Assembly (NCBI GenBank): GCA_963791805.1
Contig: CAWBTU010000003.1
Coordinates: forward strand, 992,001 to 1,056,000
Direction of reading: 5' to 3'
DNA length: 64,000 nucleotides
DNA from: JACMJL01 sp963791805
GTDB taxonomy: Bacteria; Bacillota; Clostridia; Clostridiales; Clostridiaceae
Shown here: piece after piece, positions 1-8,075 of the stretch
Layout: every line of letters starts with the position of its first letter
Position numbering within the stretch: position 1 is the stretch's first letter
The notes under the pieces: generated by a model
Told to the model about the DNA's origin: nothing
Database searches by the model: none
What the model saw: only the letters and a program-made list of their open reading frames with translations
Translations under genes and position numbers: made by a program

Positions 1-45
1 GGTTTAGTTATATTTCTTCTACCTTCTATTTAAAATAAGAAGGGG

Positions 46-123
46 ATATCTATAGTATATGCAGGGGCAACAACTATATTGTGTATACTTTTCAAATATT
101 TGAAATTGGTGTACTATAGATAT
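46..123 (+). promoter_or_regulatory. Inverted repeats in the leader of the fumarase-citrate lyase operon
   Basis: A perfect 12-base inverted repeat (ATATCTATAGTA at 46-57, TACTATAGATAT at 112-123) flanks a perfect 16-base palindrome (TTTCAAATATTTGAAA, 90-105). A TATACT at 84-89 could be a -10 box, but no good -35 box was seen. The palindrome fits an operator and the outer arms fit a second operator or an RNA stem. The binding protein is unknown. Confidence 0.45.
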
Positions 124-151
124 AGTAACGTTGATAGGAGGAATCGATCAG

Positions 152-1003
152 ATGTCGTCAATAAGAGAAATTTATGCATCAGACATTATTAAAGTTGTAA
201 AAAATTTATGTATAGACGCAAATTATTATCTTTCAAAGGATATTAAAAATAAATTAAAAGAGGCAGCTAGGGAAGAAACGTGGCCAATTGCAAAGGATGT
301 ATTAGATAAACTATTGGTAAATGCTGAGATTGCAGAAAATGAAAATGTGCCAATGTGCCAGGACACAGGAATGGCATGTGTATTTGTGTCTTTAGGTCAA
401 GATGTACATATAGTTGGAGGTAATTTAGAGGAAGCTATTAATCTAGGAGTTAAGCAGGGTTATAAAGAAGGGTATCTAAGGAAATCAGTAGTTGGAGATC
501 CGCTAGAAAGAATTAACACAGGAGATAATACTCCTGCTGTAATATATTATGATATTGTTCCTGGAAATAAACTGAAAATTGCAGTAGCACCCAAAGGTTT
601 TGGATCAGAGAATATGAGCAAAATAAAAATGCTGAAACCTTCAGATGGAATAGAAGGTGTTAAACAATTCATACTTGATACCGTAAAAGAAGCAGGCCCT
701 AATCCATGTCCTCCAACAATAATTGGAGTAGGAATAGGTGGTACCTTTGATAAGGTTGCAGTTTTAGCTAAGAAGGCTCTTTTGAGACCAATAAATATGC
801 CCAATGAGAACCCATTTTATGAAGAATTAGAAAAAGAATTATTAGAGAAGATAAACGAAATGGGGGTTGGACCTCAAGGCTTTGGAGGGAAAACAACTTC
901 TTTAGGTATTAATATAGAAGTATATCCAACTCATATTGCAGGGCTTCCTGTGGCAGTCAACGTAAGTTGCCATGCTACAAGACATGCTGAAATAACAATT
1001 TAG
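152..1003 (+). CDS. fumA: Fumarate hydratase class I, alpha subunit
   Basis: N-terminal catalytic half of a two-subunit, oxygen-sensitive [4Fe-4S] fumarase that interconverts fumarate and malate; 283 residues, a normal length for the alpha subunit. Candidate cluster ligands are Cys69 (PMCQDTGMACVF), Cys186 (NPCPPTIIGVGIGG) and Cys273 (VSCHATRHAE). An upstream in-frame TTG at 131 is possible, but AGGAGG at 136-141 lies 10 bases before the ATG at 152, so that start was chosen. It is followed by the beta subunit and citDEF, so oxaloacetate from citrate cleavage could be taken through malate to fumarate. L(+)-tartrate dehydratase is a related family with the same architecture and cannot be fully excluded. 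Confidence 0.9.
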   Translation: MSSIREIYASDIIKVVKNLCIDANYYLSKDIKNKLKEAAREETWPIAKDVLDKLLVNAEIAENENVPMCQDTGMACVFVSLGQDVHIVGGNLEEAINLGVKQGYKEGYLRKSVVGDPLERINTGDNTPAVIYYDIVPGNKLKIAVAPKGFGSENMSKIKMLKPSDGIEGVKQFILDTVKEAGPNPCPPTIIGVGIGGTFDKVAVLAKKALLRPINMPNENPFYEELEKELLEKINEMGVGPQGFGGKTTSLGINIEVYPTHIAGLPVAVNVSCHATRHAEITI

Positions 1004-1020
1004 AGTGAGGAGGATTATTG

Positions 1021-1584
1021 ATGGAAAAAAGAATAACAACTCCTCTAACAGAGGATAAAATTAAAGATTTACATGCTGGAGATACAGTGCTACTCTCTGG
1101 AACGATATACACTGCAAGAGATGCAGCTCATAAAAGATTGGTGGAGTTAATTCAAACAGGAAAGAAGCTGCCAATAGAGCTAAAGAACCAAATAATTTAT
1201 TATGTAGGGCCTACACCTGCGAAACCTGGTAAAGTGATGGGATCTGCGGGACCTACAACTAGTTATAGAATGGATTCTTACGCCCCAAGTCTACTTGAGT
1301 TAGGACTTAAAGGTATGATTGGAAAAGGATTAAGGTCCGAAGAAGTTGTTCAGTCAATAATCAAAAACAAAGCAGTGTATTTTGGAGCTATAGGTGGAGC
1401 AGCGGCTTTGATTGGTAAATCAATTAAAAGTGCTGAAATTCTCGCGTATGAAGACTTAGGGGCTGAAGCAATCAGAGAACTTGAAGTAAAAGATTTTCCT
1501 GTAGTGGTTATAATAGATAGTGAAGGTAATAATCTATATGAAATTGGTCAAAAGAATTATTTAGATAACATAAAGGAAGAATAA
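1021..1584 (+). CDS. fumB: Fumarate hydratase class I, beta subunit
   Basis: C-terminal swivelling domain of class I fumarase as a separate 187-residue chain that pairs with the upstream alpha subunit. The family motif GPTPAKPGKVMGSAGPTTSYRMD (split here as GPTPAKPGKVMG then SAGPTTSYRMD) and the MIGKG segment are present. The ATG at 1021 is preceded by GTGAGGAGG. The citD start lies 2 bases past its stop, so translation is probably coupled. As for the alpha subunit, tartrate dehydratase is the main alternative; fumarase suits the citrate lyase setting better. Confidence 0.9.
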   Translation: MEKRITTPLTEDKIKDLHAGDTVLLSGTIYTARDAAHKRLVELIQTGKKLPIELKNQIIYYVGPTPAKPGKVMGSAGPTTSYRMDSYAPSLLELGLKGMIGKGLRSEEVVQSIIKNKAVYFGAIGGAAALIGKSIKSAEILAYEDLGAEAIRELEVKDFPVVVIIDSEGNNLYEIGQKNYLDNIKEE

Positions 1585-1585
1585 G

Positions 1586-1849
1586 ATGAAGATAATTAAA
1601 GCTGCCAAGGCGGGAACTCTAGAATCTAATGATATATTAATTATGGTTTCTCCAAATCCTGAAGGTGGAATTAGCCTAAGTTTGGAGAGTATTGTATTTA
1701 AGCAGTTTGGTGAGTCAATAAAGACAACAATTCTAGAAAAGTTGAATGAATTAGATGTTAAGGATATAACAATAGTTGCTCAGGATAAAGGTGCATTAGA
1801 TTACACTATAAAATCAAGGGTAGAAACAGCTGTTAGAAGAGCACTATAG
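1586..1849 (+). CDS. citD: Citrate lyase acyl carrier protein (gamma subunit)
   Basis: Small acyl carrier protein of citrate lyase, 87 residues. It carries the phosphoribosyl-dephospho-CoA prosthetic group that holds the acetyl/citryl thioester. The N-terminal AGTLESND motif is present, with Ser14 at the known attachment position of the family. It begins 2 bases after the fumarase beta stop, with AAGGAAGA in the end of that gene as ribosome binding site, and is followed by citE and citF. The prosthetic group must be made and attached by CitG and CitX, which are encoded far away at 31.7-33.1 kb. Confidence 0.95.
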   Translation: MKIIKAAKAGTLESNDILIMVSPNPEGGISLSLESIVFKQFGESIKTTILEKLNELDVKDITIVAQDKGALDYTIKSRVETAVRRAL

Positions 1850-1866
1850 TTAGTAGAGGTGTTAGA

Positions 1867-2754
1867 ATGAATAAACTTAGAAGGACTATGCTTTTTATAC
1901 CAGGGAACAATCCAGGTATGCTTCAAAATGCAGGAATACTAGGAGCAGATTCTGTTATTTTGGATTTAGAGGATGCAGTAAGTGTAACAGAAAAGGACTC
2001 AGCGAGAATACTTGTTAGAGAAGCAATTAAATCTGTTGATTTTAATGGAACTGAAGTGGTGATAAGAGTTAATCCACTAAGTTCACAATTTGGGTTTGAG
2101 GACATAAAGTTAATTGCCAAAGTTAAACCGGATGCCCTACTTATTCCTAAAGCAGATCAAAAAGAAATAGAATTAGTAGATGCATTGCTGAAAGAAATAG
2201 AAGAGCAACAGGGCTTTGAACCTGGAATTATAAAGATAATTCCACTGATAGAAACTGCTTTTGGACTTGAAACTATTTTTTCTGTAATTCAATGTTCAGC
2301 TAGGGTTATTGCTGTACTCCTTGGAGGAGAAGATTTGACTGCAGATCTTGGGGTGAAAAGAACGAAGAAAGGTGAAGAAATTTTGTATGCAAGGAATAAG
2401 GTTGCTGTTGCTTGTCGTGCAGGAAAAGTTGATGCCATTGATACACCTTTTACAGATACAAATGATGTAGTTGGATTAAGAGAAGACACTGAAAAAGGGA
2501 AAAGCATCGGATTTACAGGAAAGGCAGCTATTAATCCTAGGCAGGTAGAAGAAATTCATAATGTTTTTGCTCCTTCTGAAGAGGAATTACAGCATGCATT
2601 TAGAGTTATTGAAGCAATGAAAATTGCGCAGGAAGAGGGCAAGGGTGTTTTTTCACTAGATGGAAAAATGGTTGATGCGCCTATTATTAGCAGAGCATTA
2701 AATATTATAAATATGGGAAAGAATCAAGGGCCAAATAAAAATAATCAATTTTAA
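1867..2754 (+). CDS. citE: Citrate lyase beta subunit (citryl-ACP lyase)
   Basis: Cleaves citryl-ACP to oxaloacetate and acetyl-ACP. It is 295 residues, a typical length, of the HpcH/HpaI TIM-barrel family. Recognisable segments are RRTMLFIPGNNPGM at the N-terminus, DSVILDLEDAVS, the IPLIETAFGL strand, LGGEDLTADLG and GKAAINPRQVE. Ribosome binding site is GAGGTG. It sits in the order citD-citE-(small ORF)-citF. A second, divergent CitE-like protein occurs in the Ter island at 16865-17905, but only this one has the citrate lyase context. Confidence 0.95.
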   Translation: MNKLRRTMLFIPGNNPGMLQNAGILGADSVILDLEDAVSVTEKDSARILVREAIKSVDFNGTEVVIRVNPLSSQFGFEDIKLIAKVKPDALLIPKADQKEIELVDALLKEIEEQQGFEPGIIKIIPLIETAFGLETIFSVIQCSARVIAVLLGGEDLTADLGVKRTKKGEEILYARNKVAVACRAGKVDAIDTPFTDTNDVVGLREDTEKGKSIGFTGKAAINPRQVEEIHNVFAPSEEELQHAFRVIEAMKIAQEEGKGVFSLDGKMVDAPIISRALNIINMGKNQGPNKNNQF

Positions 2755-2765
2755 GGAGAACTACC

Positions 2766-2933
2766 ATGAAGATTTTATTATATTTTTTATTTTTGGGCAT
2801 AACGCTATTATTACCGTTATCTTTTTTAGCCTTTGGATCAATTGGTAATATTGTATATCAATTGATTTTCTTTGCTGCTGTAGCAGGATATTTGTATTTG
2901 TTGTATATGGTAATTAAAAAAAGAAACAAGTAG
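2766..2933 (+). CDS. 55-residue hydrophobic protein between citE and citF
   Basis: An ATG at 2766 with TTAAGGAG just upstream opens a 55-residue frame that fills the gap between citE and citF. The product is almost wholly hydrophobic: one membrane segment from about residue 3 to 24, another from about 28 to 50, and a basic KKRNK tail, so a two-helix hairpin with both ends inside is likely. Spacing (11 bases after citE, 23 before citF) and the ribosome binding site argue that it is translated. I do not recognise the family; it could tether the lyase to the membrane or be a leftover of a transporter or decarboxylase subunit. Confidence 0.65.
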   Translation: MKILLYFLFLGITLLLPLSFLAFGSIGNIVYQLIFFAAVAGYLYLLYMVIKKRNK

Positions 2934-2956
2934 TTGTAAGATAGGGAGATTTTATT

Positions 2957-4501
2957 ATGAGGAATGCTACTTTAAGAGAACTTCCGGATTTTGTAAAGGG
3001 GTATGGTGAGATTTCTCCTTTTGTGGGAGCTTTTCAACATAGAAATCAGATAATCAAAACTAAGGTAAAGGTTAACCCAGTAATTCCAGGTGAGAACAAA
3101 TTAATAAGTTCAATTGATGAAGTTTTAGATAGAGTTAATATAAAAGACGGTATGACTATATCCTTTCATCACCATTTAAGGAATGGAGATTATGTGTTGA
3201 ACATGGTGATTGATGCAATAAGCAAGAGGGGAGTAAGAAATATAACTGTAGCTGCTAGCTCTATTTTTCCAGTTCATGAACCAATAGTTGAACATATAAA
3301 AAATAAAGTTATTACAGGCATATATACAGCCTATGTGTCAGGAGCTGTTGCAGAAGCAATTTCCTTAGGGTATTTAGAAAATCCTGCAATAATGCAAACT
3401 CATGGCGGCAGAGCTAGAGCTATTGAGAGTGGCAATTTACATATTGACGTAGCTTTTATTGCAGCGCCGACGGCAGATAACTATGGAAATATTAATGGAG
3501 TCTATGGAAAATCAGCCTGTGGAGCGCTTGGATATGCAGTTGCTGATGCTGAATATGCAGACAAAGTAGTAGTAATAACTGACAACCTTGTAGCATATCC
3601 TGCATGTCCAATAGAAATTTCACAAGCCAGTGTGGATTATATAGTAAAGGTTGATTCAATAGGGAATCCTGATGGAATAGTTTCAGGCACAACTAAAATA
3701 ACAAAAGACCCTGTTGGACTCAAGATTGCAAAAATGGCAGCTGAAGTTATGGAAGCATCAGGATTAATAAAGGATGGGGTTTCTTTTCAGACTGGAGCAG
3801 GTGGAATTTCACTAGCGGTTGCAGAAGAGCTTAAGAATATCATGAAAAGTAAGGGAATTGTTGGTTCTTTTGCATCAGGTGGAATTAATGGATATCTTGT
3901 TGAGATGATGGAAGAAGGAATATTTAGAAATTTGTTGGATGTTCAGTGCTTTGATTTAAAAGCTGTGGAATCCTATAGAGACAATCATAACCATCAAGGA
4001 ATGTCAGCATCTATGTATGGAAACCCCCATAACAAAGGTGCAGTAGCGAATAAATTAGATATTATGATTTTAGGTGCCACTGAGGTAGATGTTGATTTTA
4101 ATGTAAATGTAACAACAGCCTCTGACGGAAAAATTATGGGGGGTTCTGGCGGTCATAGTGATACTGCAGCAGGAGCAAAGCTTGCAATAGTGGTAACTAA
4201 TTTAATAAAAGCAAGACTACCTATAATAAAAAGAAAAGTCACCACAATAACAACTCCAGGCGAAAGCATAGATGTAGTGGTTACTGAAAGAGGAATTGCA
4301 GTGAATCCAGTAAGGCTTGATTTAATAGAAAAACTTAAAAAAACAAGTTTACCAATAATAACAATTGAAGAATTAATGAAAAAAGCTGAGGGTATTACAG
4401 GTAAGCCGGAAGAAATTAATTTCAGTAAAGAAATTGTTGCGGTAGTTGAATATAGAGATGGAACAGTTATTGATGTAATAAGAAAAATAGCAGCATATTA
4501 G
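2957..4501 (+). CDS. citF: Citrate lyase alpha subunit (citrate-ACP transferase)
   Basis: Exchanges the acetyl group on CitD for citrate, forming citryl-ACP and acetate; a CoA-transferase-family protein of 514 residues, full length. Recognisable parts are the GMTISFHHHLRNGDYV segment, the THGGRARAIESG and YGKSACGALGYA regions, and GGSGGHSDTAAGAKLAI near the C-terminus. GGGAG precedes the ATG. With citD and citE it completes the lyase, although the subunit order is interrupted by the 55-residue ORF. No citrate transporter or regulator lies beside the operon in this window. Confidence 0.95.
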   Translation: MRNATLRELPDFVKGYGEISPFVGAFQHRNQIIKTKVKVNPVIPGENKLISSIDEVLDRVNIKDGMTISFHHHLRNGDYVLNMVIDAISKRGVRNITVAASSIFPVHEPIVEHIKNKVITGIYTAYVSGAVAEAISLGYLENPAIMQTHGGRARAIESGNLHIDVAFIAAPTADNYGNINGVYGKSACGALGYAVADAEYADKVVVITDNLVAYPACPIEISQASVDYIVKVDSIGNPDGIVSGTTKITKDPVGLKIAKMAAEVMEASGLIKDGVSFQTGAGGISLAVAEELKNIMKSKGIVGSFASGGINGYLVEMMEEGIFRNLLDVQCFDLKAVESYRDNHNHQGMSASMYGNPHNKGAVANKLDIMILGATEVDVDFNVNVTTASDGKIMGGSGGHSDTAAGAKLAIVVTNLIKARLPIIKRKVTTITTPGESIDVVVTERGIAVNPVRLDLIEKLKKTSLPIITIEELMKKAEGITGKPEEINFSKEIVAVVEYRDGTVIDVIRKIAAY

Positions 4502-4512
4502 AGGAGGAGCTT

Positions 4513-5028
4513 ATGAAAAACATTGTTCTCATTGGAATGCCAAGTGCAGGAAAAAGTACAGTAGGAATTATACTTGCAAAGACTTTAGGAATGAGTTTTG
4601 TAGATACGGATATAGTAATACAAGAGAACAGTAATATGCTTTTGCAGGAAATTATTGATACACAGGGAATTAAGAGCTTTTTAAGTATAGAAGAGAGTAG
4701 TATTTTATCCATTAGATGTAAGAAGTCTATCATTGCTACAGGGGGAAGTGTTATTTATAGCTCAAAGGCTATGGAGTACTTAAAACAAGAAGGGATAGTA
4801 ATTTATTTTAAAATTGATTTTGCAGAGATGAGTAGAAGATTAGATAATATCTCTACTAGAGGAATTGCATTAGATAAGAATCAGAGCATTTTTGATATGT
4901 ATAATCAAAGAGTTCCTATATATGAGAAGTATGCTGATATTACAGTGGATTGTTCCCAAAAAGATGTTGAAGAAATAATTAATAGTGTAATAGATGAAAT
5001 AAAAAGGGGGTATCTCAAAAATGATTGA
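4513..5028 (+). CDS. Shikimate kinase-like P-loop protein
   Basis: 171 residues of the shikimate/gluconate kinase fold. Walker A is GMPSAGKST (8-16); DTD at 31-33 matches the shikimate-binding Asp; a lid Arg (Arg116) and Arg133 in the RxPxYxxxAD motif are kept. Two substrate residues differ: the Arg of the family FR..E motif is Leu57 (KSFLSIE), and the GGG loop is GGS (77-79). It is the last gene of the fumarase-citrate lyase operon, 11 bases after citF, with no other aromatic-pathway gene nearby. It may therefore phosphorylate something other than shikimate. The stop codon lies inside the terminator hairpin. Confidence 0.75.
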   Translation: MKNIVLIGMPSAGKSTVGIILAKTLGMSFVDTDIVIQENSNMLLQEIIDTQGIKSFLSIEESSILSIRCKKSIIATGGSVIYSSKAMEYLKQEGIVIYFKIDFAEMSRRLDNISTRGIALDKNQSIFDMYNQRVPIYEKYADITVDCSQKDVEEIINSVIDEIKRGYLKND

Positions 5029-5056
5029 AAAATCATTTTAGGAGATATCCCCTTTT
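5002..5056. terminator. Bidirectional terminator between the cit operon and the FliD-like gene
   Basis: A long stem (AAAAGGGGGTATCTC pairing with GAGATATCCCCTTTT, extended inward by AATGATT/AATCATT) with A and T runs on opposite sides. It lies between two converging genes and overlaps the last codons of the upstream one. Confidence 0.85.
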
Positions 5057-5072
5057 GCAAGTTTGCCTAAAA

Positions 5073-6338
5073 TTACACTAAAGAGTCTAACAGTGTTCCT
5101 GTATACATGTTTTGTCCAGACACTAAACTGTTAGAAGGTGTAAGGTAATTATAGAAATTAGAAAATACACTAGTAAAATCTGTAGGTTTTGTATATTTCA
5201 ATGGCGAAGCTGCTATAGTTGAGGCTTTGTTATTTAAGTTTTGAGCAACTCCGTAATTACCACTGAAAACATCTTTAACTCTGGTTAAATTTTCTTTTAA
5301 TGACTTGTCCAGTTTTTTGTCGTCAATAGAAACAGTTTTATCATTATTTATAGTTATTCCCATAGACGCTAAAGAGGACCTTCTTGAAGTCATTATACTA
5401 CTAATATCTTTTTCAATAGTTTGGGCACCGCTAAAGCTACTTACATTTGTTTCTGCGAAGTTTATTACTTTATTGTAATTTGCAAGTAGATTCTTTATAT
5501 CGTCTTTTATTGAAGAAGTATCAGCGCTGGTAGTTAAAGTAACATCTTTACCTGATGCCTTAGTTAATGTAATTTTCGTTTTATTATTATCAATTGCTAT
5601 AGTGTTGCTTTGAGATGTAGCTTGTTTTCCATCAAGTGTATATTCTGCATTCTTTGATTCAGTTTTTGTTAAATTTGTTCCAGAAGTAGCCACCGCACTT
5701 CCAGAAATATCTTCTAATGAAAAGGAACTATTTGTTCCAGTTTTGTCAGATAGCAGATTGATATAACTAGTGCCTGACTTAGAATCAGAAACAACGTTAG
5801 CTGTAACACCAGATTTTGAAGAATTTATAGAGCTAGCCATCTTTTCCAAGGCAGATTTATTTGTATCCGTGCCAGATACTGTATATGAAATACTTTTAGC
5901 TGCAGAGTCACCAACCTTTAATGAAAATGTGTTAAGTCCTTGATTAGATGACTTTTCAGTAGAGTTTAGTTTATTTCCAATATTGTTTTGTTCAGTTGCA
6001 AGTTGAGTTATATTTATTGTGTTTGCTCCAAGTGTTGATGTTGAAGTTGCAGTACCTGATACCGAGGTGCTGTCTGATGATGTAACAGTTTTTTTGCTAA
6101 AACTAGCATTACTATTCAATAAGGGCTTTGAAGCAGAAGTCAAGTTGCTCATATTACTTTGTAGTGAAGTCAAATATGATGATGTACTAGAGTATAAATT
6201 TTTTGAAAGTGATTGAGTGCTTAATTTATTAGTAGAGTTGGTACTTGAGAGATTGTTAATTGTGTTTAGTGGGTAATTTTTATATAGTGACGAAATTGAA
6301 TTATAATAATTTGATACTCCGTAAATTGATGTTGTCAA
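5073..6338 (-). CDS. FliD-like flagellar cap/hook-associated protein 2 homologue
   Basis: 421 residues, very rich in Ser, Thr and Asn. It has the FliD pattern of an N-terminal coiled segment, an ...INITQLATEQ... segment like the conserved IxVxQLA of FliD, and a C-terminal DDIKNLLANYNKVINFAE...DISSIM...LASMGITINNDKTVSID stretch typical of the FliD C-terminal domain. FliD normally caps the filament outside the cell. The frame extends 28 residues further upstream, but GGAGGTGG immediately before the TTG at 6338 supports that start. No other flagellar gene is nearby and the canonical FliD N-terminus is shortened, so this may be a divergent secreted paralogue. Confidence 0.65.
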   Translation of the reverse strand: MTTSIYGVSNYYNSISSLYKNYPLNTINNLSSTNSTNKLSTQSLSKNLYSSTSSYLTSLQSNMSNLTSASKPLLNSNASFSKKTVTSSDSTSVSGTATSTSTLGANTINITQLATEQNNIGNKLNSTEKSSNQGLNTFSLKVGDSAAKSISYTVSGTDTNKSALEKMASSINSSKSGVTANVVSDSKSGTSYINLLSDKTGTNSSFSLEDISGSAVATSGTNLTKTESKNAEYTLDGKQATSQSNTIAIDNNKTKITLTKASGKDVTLTTSADTSSIKDDIKNLLANYNKVINFAETNVSSFSGAQTIEKDISSIMTSRRSSLASMGITINNDKTVSIDDKKLDKSLKENLTRVKDVFSGNYGVAQNLNNKASTIAASPLKYTKPTDFTSVFSNFYNYLTPSNSLVSGQNMYTGTLLDSLV

Positions 6339-6445
6339 GATATCCACCTCCTTAACATCGATATATAGATTAATTATACCACAATTAGCCAAAAAGGTAT
6401 ATTTATTTCTAGCTACTTTCACCCTAACTTATGAAATGACAATAA

Positions 6446-6655
6446 AATAATTCTCCCGCTTCTCATAGAGGAAGAATTAATGCTGTGATACCAATGTTAA
6501 CAGGTACTGGATTCGCAATGGAACCAATAGTGATGATTTACTATGGATATTATGTAACATAGATAATAATATCGTTACTAGTTTTGTTTGCACCAATTTT
6601 TATGGGTGTTTTCAGTCGGAAAAATAGGGTAGAAAAAGCTAAAGTTAACATTTAA
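6446..6655 (+). pseudogene. C-terminal remnant of an MFS-type permease
   Basis: Reading from 6446, the frame gives PASHRGRINAVIPMLTG followed by hydrophobic segments and a basic tail (FSRKNRVEKAKVNI), interrupted by an in-frame TAG at 6560-6562. The HRGRINAV(I/V)PM segment is typical of the last third of major facilitator transporters (RGR followed by a helix). There is no start codon, ribosome binding site or upstream part, so this is a relic of about 65 residues. Its former substrate cannot be told. It accounts for most of the 350-base gap between the FliD-like and AlaX-like genes. Confidence 0.55.
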
Positions 6656-6776
6656 GCATATATTTCTATAAAAATGTTAATATATGTTTTATTTAAAAGA
6701 ATTATAGTGTATACTTTAATTTGGAAATAAAAAATTCCACTGATTAAATTTAAGGATTAATATTAAAAAATATGAA

Positions 6777-8003
6777 TCAACTTAATATAGAATTTTTAAT
6801 TTTTCTATAAGCATAATCTAAACATGATGATAAATTATTTGAACTTTTACCTGCACCTTGAGCTGAGAATTCGCTTCCTCCACCTTTACCATCAATTAAG
6901 GTAAGTGCGTCTTTAATAAGGGAATCCATGCTCAATAGCTTTAAATCTTTTGATTTCATGAAAATAACATGAGTTTTATCTTGAACTTGCAAACCAAATA
7001 ATACTACTACACTTGGAAAAAGCACTAATTTTGAAGCCAAAGCATTTGTATATTTAACATCAACATCAGTATATATTGACTTAAGGACCCTTACACTATT
7101 GATATTTTCACAATTTGATAGTAGTTTTTGAACTTCAAAGTCAGCTACTTGTGATTTCAATGAATTCTTTTCGAATATGGCTTTTTTTAGTTCAGCACTT
7201 AAGCAGTCCACTTTAGGCAACAATTCTTCATGGTTGCAGGATAGAAGCTTAGTCATAGTTTCTAAAGTTTCATATTTTTTAAAATAGTCATGTACTGCAC
7301 GTGTACCACAGATAAACTCTATCCTTGTTGAAGTAGAGCGACTTTGAATTTTCATTATTTTGATTATTTGAGTTTCAATTGTTGATAGTGGATATGTGGC
7401 ATTGCATGGAATTGCTGAAATATCACCTATTTTAACTATCCTAGTTGGATAATTTCCGACAGTATGAATTTTTTTAGAGCAAATTTTTTTTAGTTCTGAA
7501 TTTGTAGCATAAATAGTTTCAATTTTATGGTTATCAGAAATTATTTCATTGGCCATTTTTTCTATATTTCTGATTTCCGTAATTTCTATAATTTTATCTA
7601 AATCTATATAGCAAGAGTTGCTTTGTATATTTGTTTTTATGGTATTAGCTTTGAGCATTTCCATAAAACAATAAGAAAGTATTTTCTGACCTAAGTTTTG
7701 TTGCATAAAGTCAAATTTTTTTTCAAAATCGATGGTGCAAGTTACTCTATGAATCTTTGAGGGTTTTTTATCAATAACATGATATATTTTTTCACCTTCT
7801 TGATAAACAAAAGATACTGCTGTTCCATTTATGTATCCTGTGTCGCTGGGCTGAACTTCACTTTCTGGATAGAAATATGTATTGTCAAGTTCTATGTGAT
7901 ATTTGCCATCTTTTTCGATAATATTAGTAATCTCAGAAATAAATTCTTTTTGATATGGATTTTCATAAATAATATTTGCCAATTTTGAACAACTCTCTTT
8001 CAA
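6777..8003 (-). CDS. AlaX/alanyl-tRNA editing family protein with DHHA1 domain and degenerate zinc site
   Basis: 408 residues with the layout of long AlaX proteins: an N-terminal beta-rich segment with QPSDTG, a central tRNA_SAD editing domain, a helical linker and a C-terminal DHHA1 domain (GKGGGSEFSAQGAG near the end). AlaX proteins normally deacylate Ser- or Gly-tRNA(Ala) with a Zn ion held by HxxxH and CxxxH. Here the first motif reads QQNLGQK (Asn103, Lys107) and the second CNATY (Cys200, Tyr204), so three of four ligands are gone. The DHHA1 glycine motif is intact. It is probably inactive as an editing enzyme, or has another role in binding RNA. The gene is divergent from the P-loop gene at 8076. 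Confidence 0.8.
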   Translation of the reverse strand: MKESCSKLANIIYENPYQKEFISEITNIIEKDGKYHIELDNTYFYPESEVQPSDTGYINGTAVSFVYQEGEKIYHVIDKKPSKIHRVTCTIDFEKKFDFMQQNLGQKILSYCFMEMLKANTIKTNIQSNSCYIDLDKIIEITEIRNIEKMANEIISDNHKIETIYATNSELKKICSKKIHTVGNYPTRIVKIGDISAIPCNATYPLSTIETQIIKIMKIQSRSTSTRIEFICGTRAVHDYFKKYETLETMTKLLSCNHEELLPKVDCLSAELKKAIFEKNSLKSQVADFEVQKLLSNCENINSVRVLKSIYTDVDVKYTNALASKLVLFPSVVVLFGLQVQDKTHVIFMKSKDLKLLSMDSLIKDALTLIDGKGGGSEFSAQGAGKSSNNLSSCLDYAYRKIKNSILS

Positions 8004-8075
8004 ATTAATTGTACCATATAGGAAGTTTGTGATAAAATAGTATAGTTAATAATTAACAGAATAGGGTGGAAAAAT

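Noticed and set aside
5073..6422. Upstream start of the FliD-like gene at 6422
   Set aside because: The 28 extra residues lie before a strong GGAGGTGG site that is well placed for TTG 6338.
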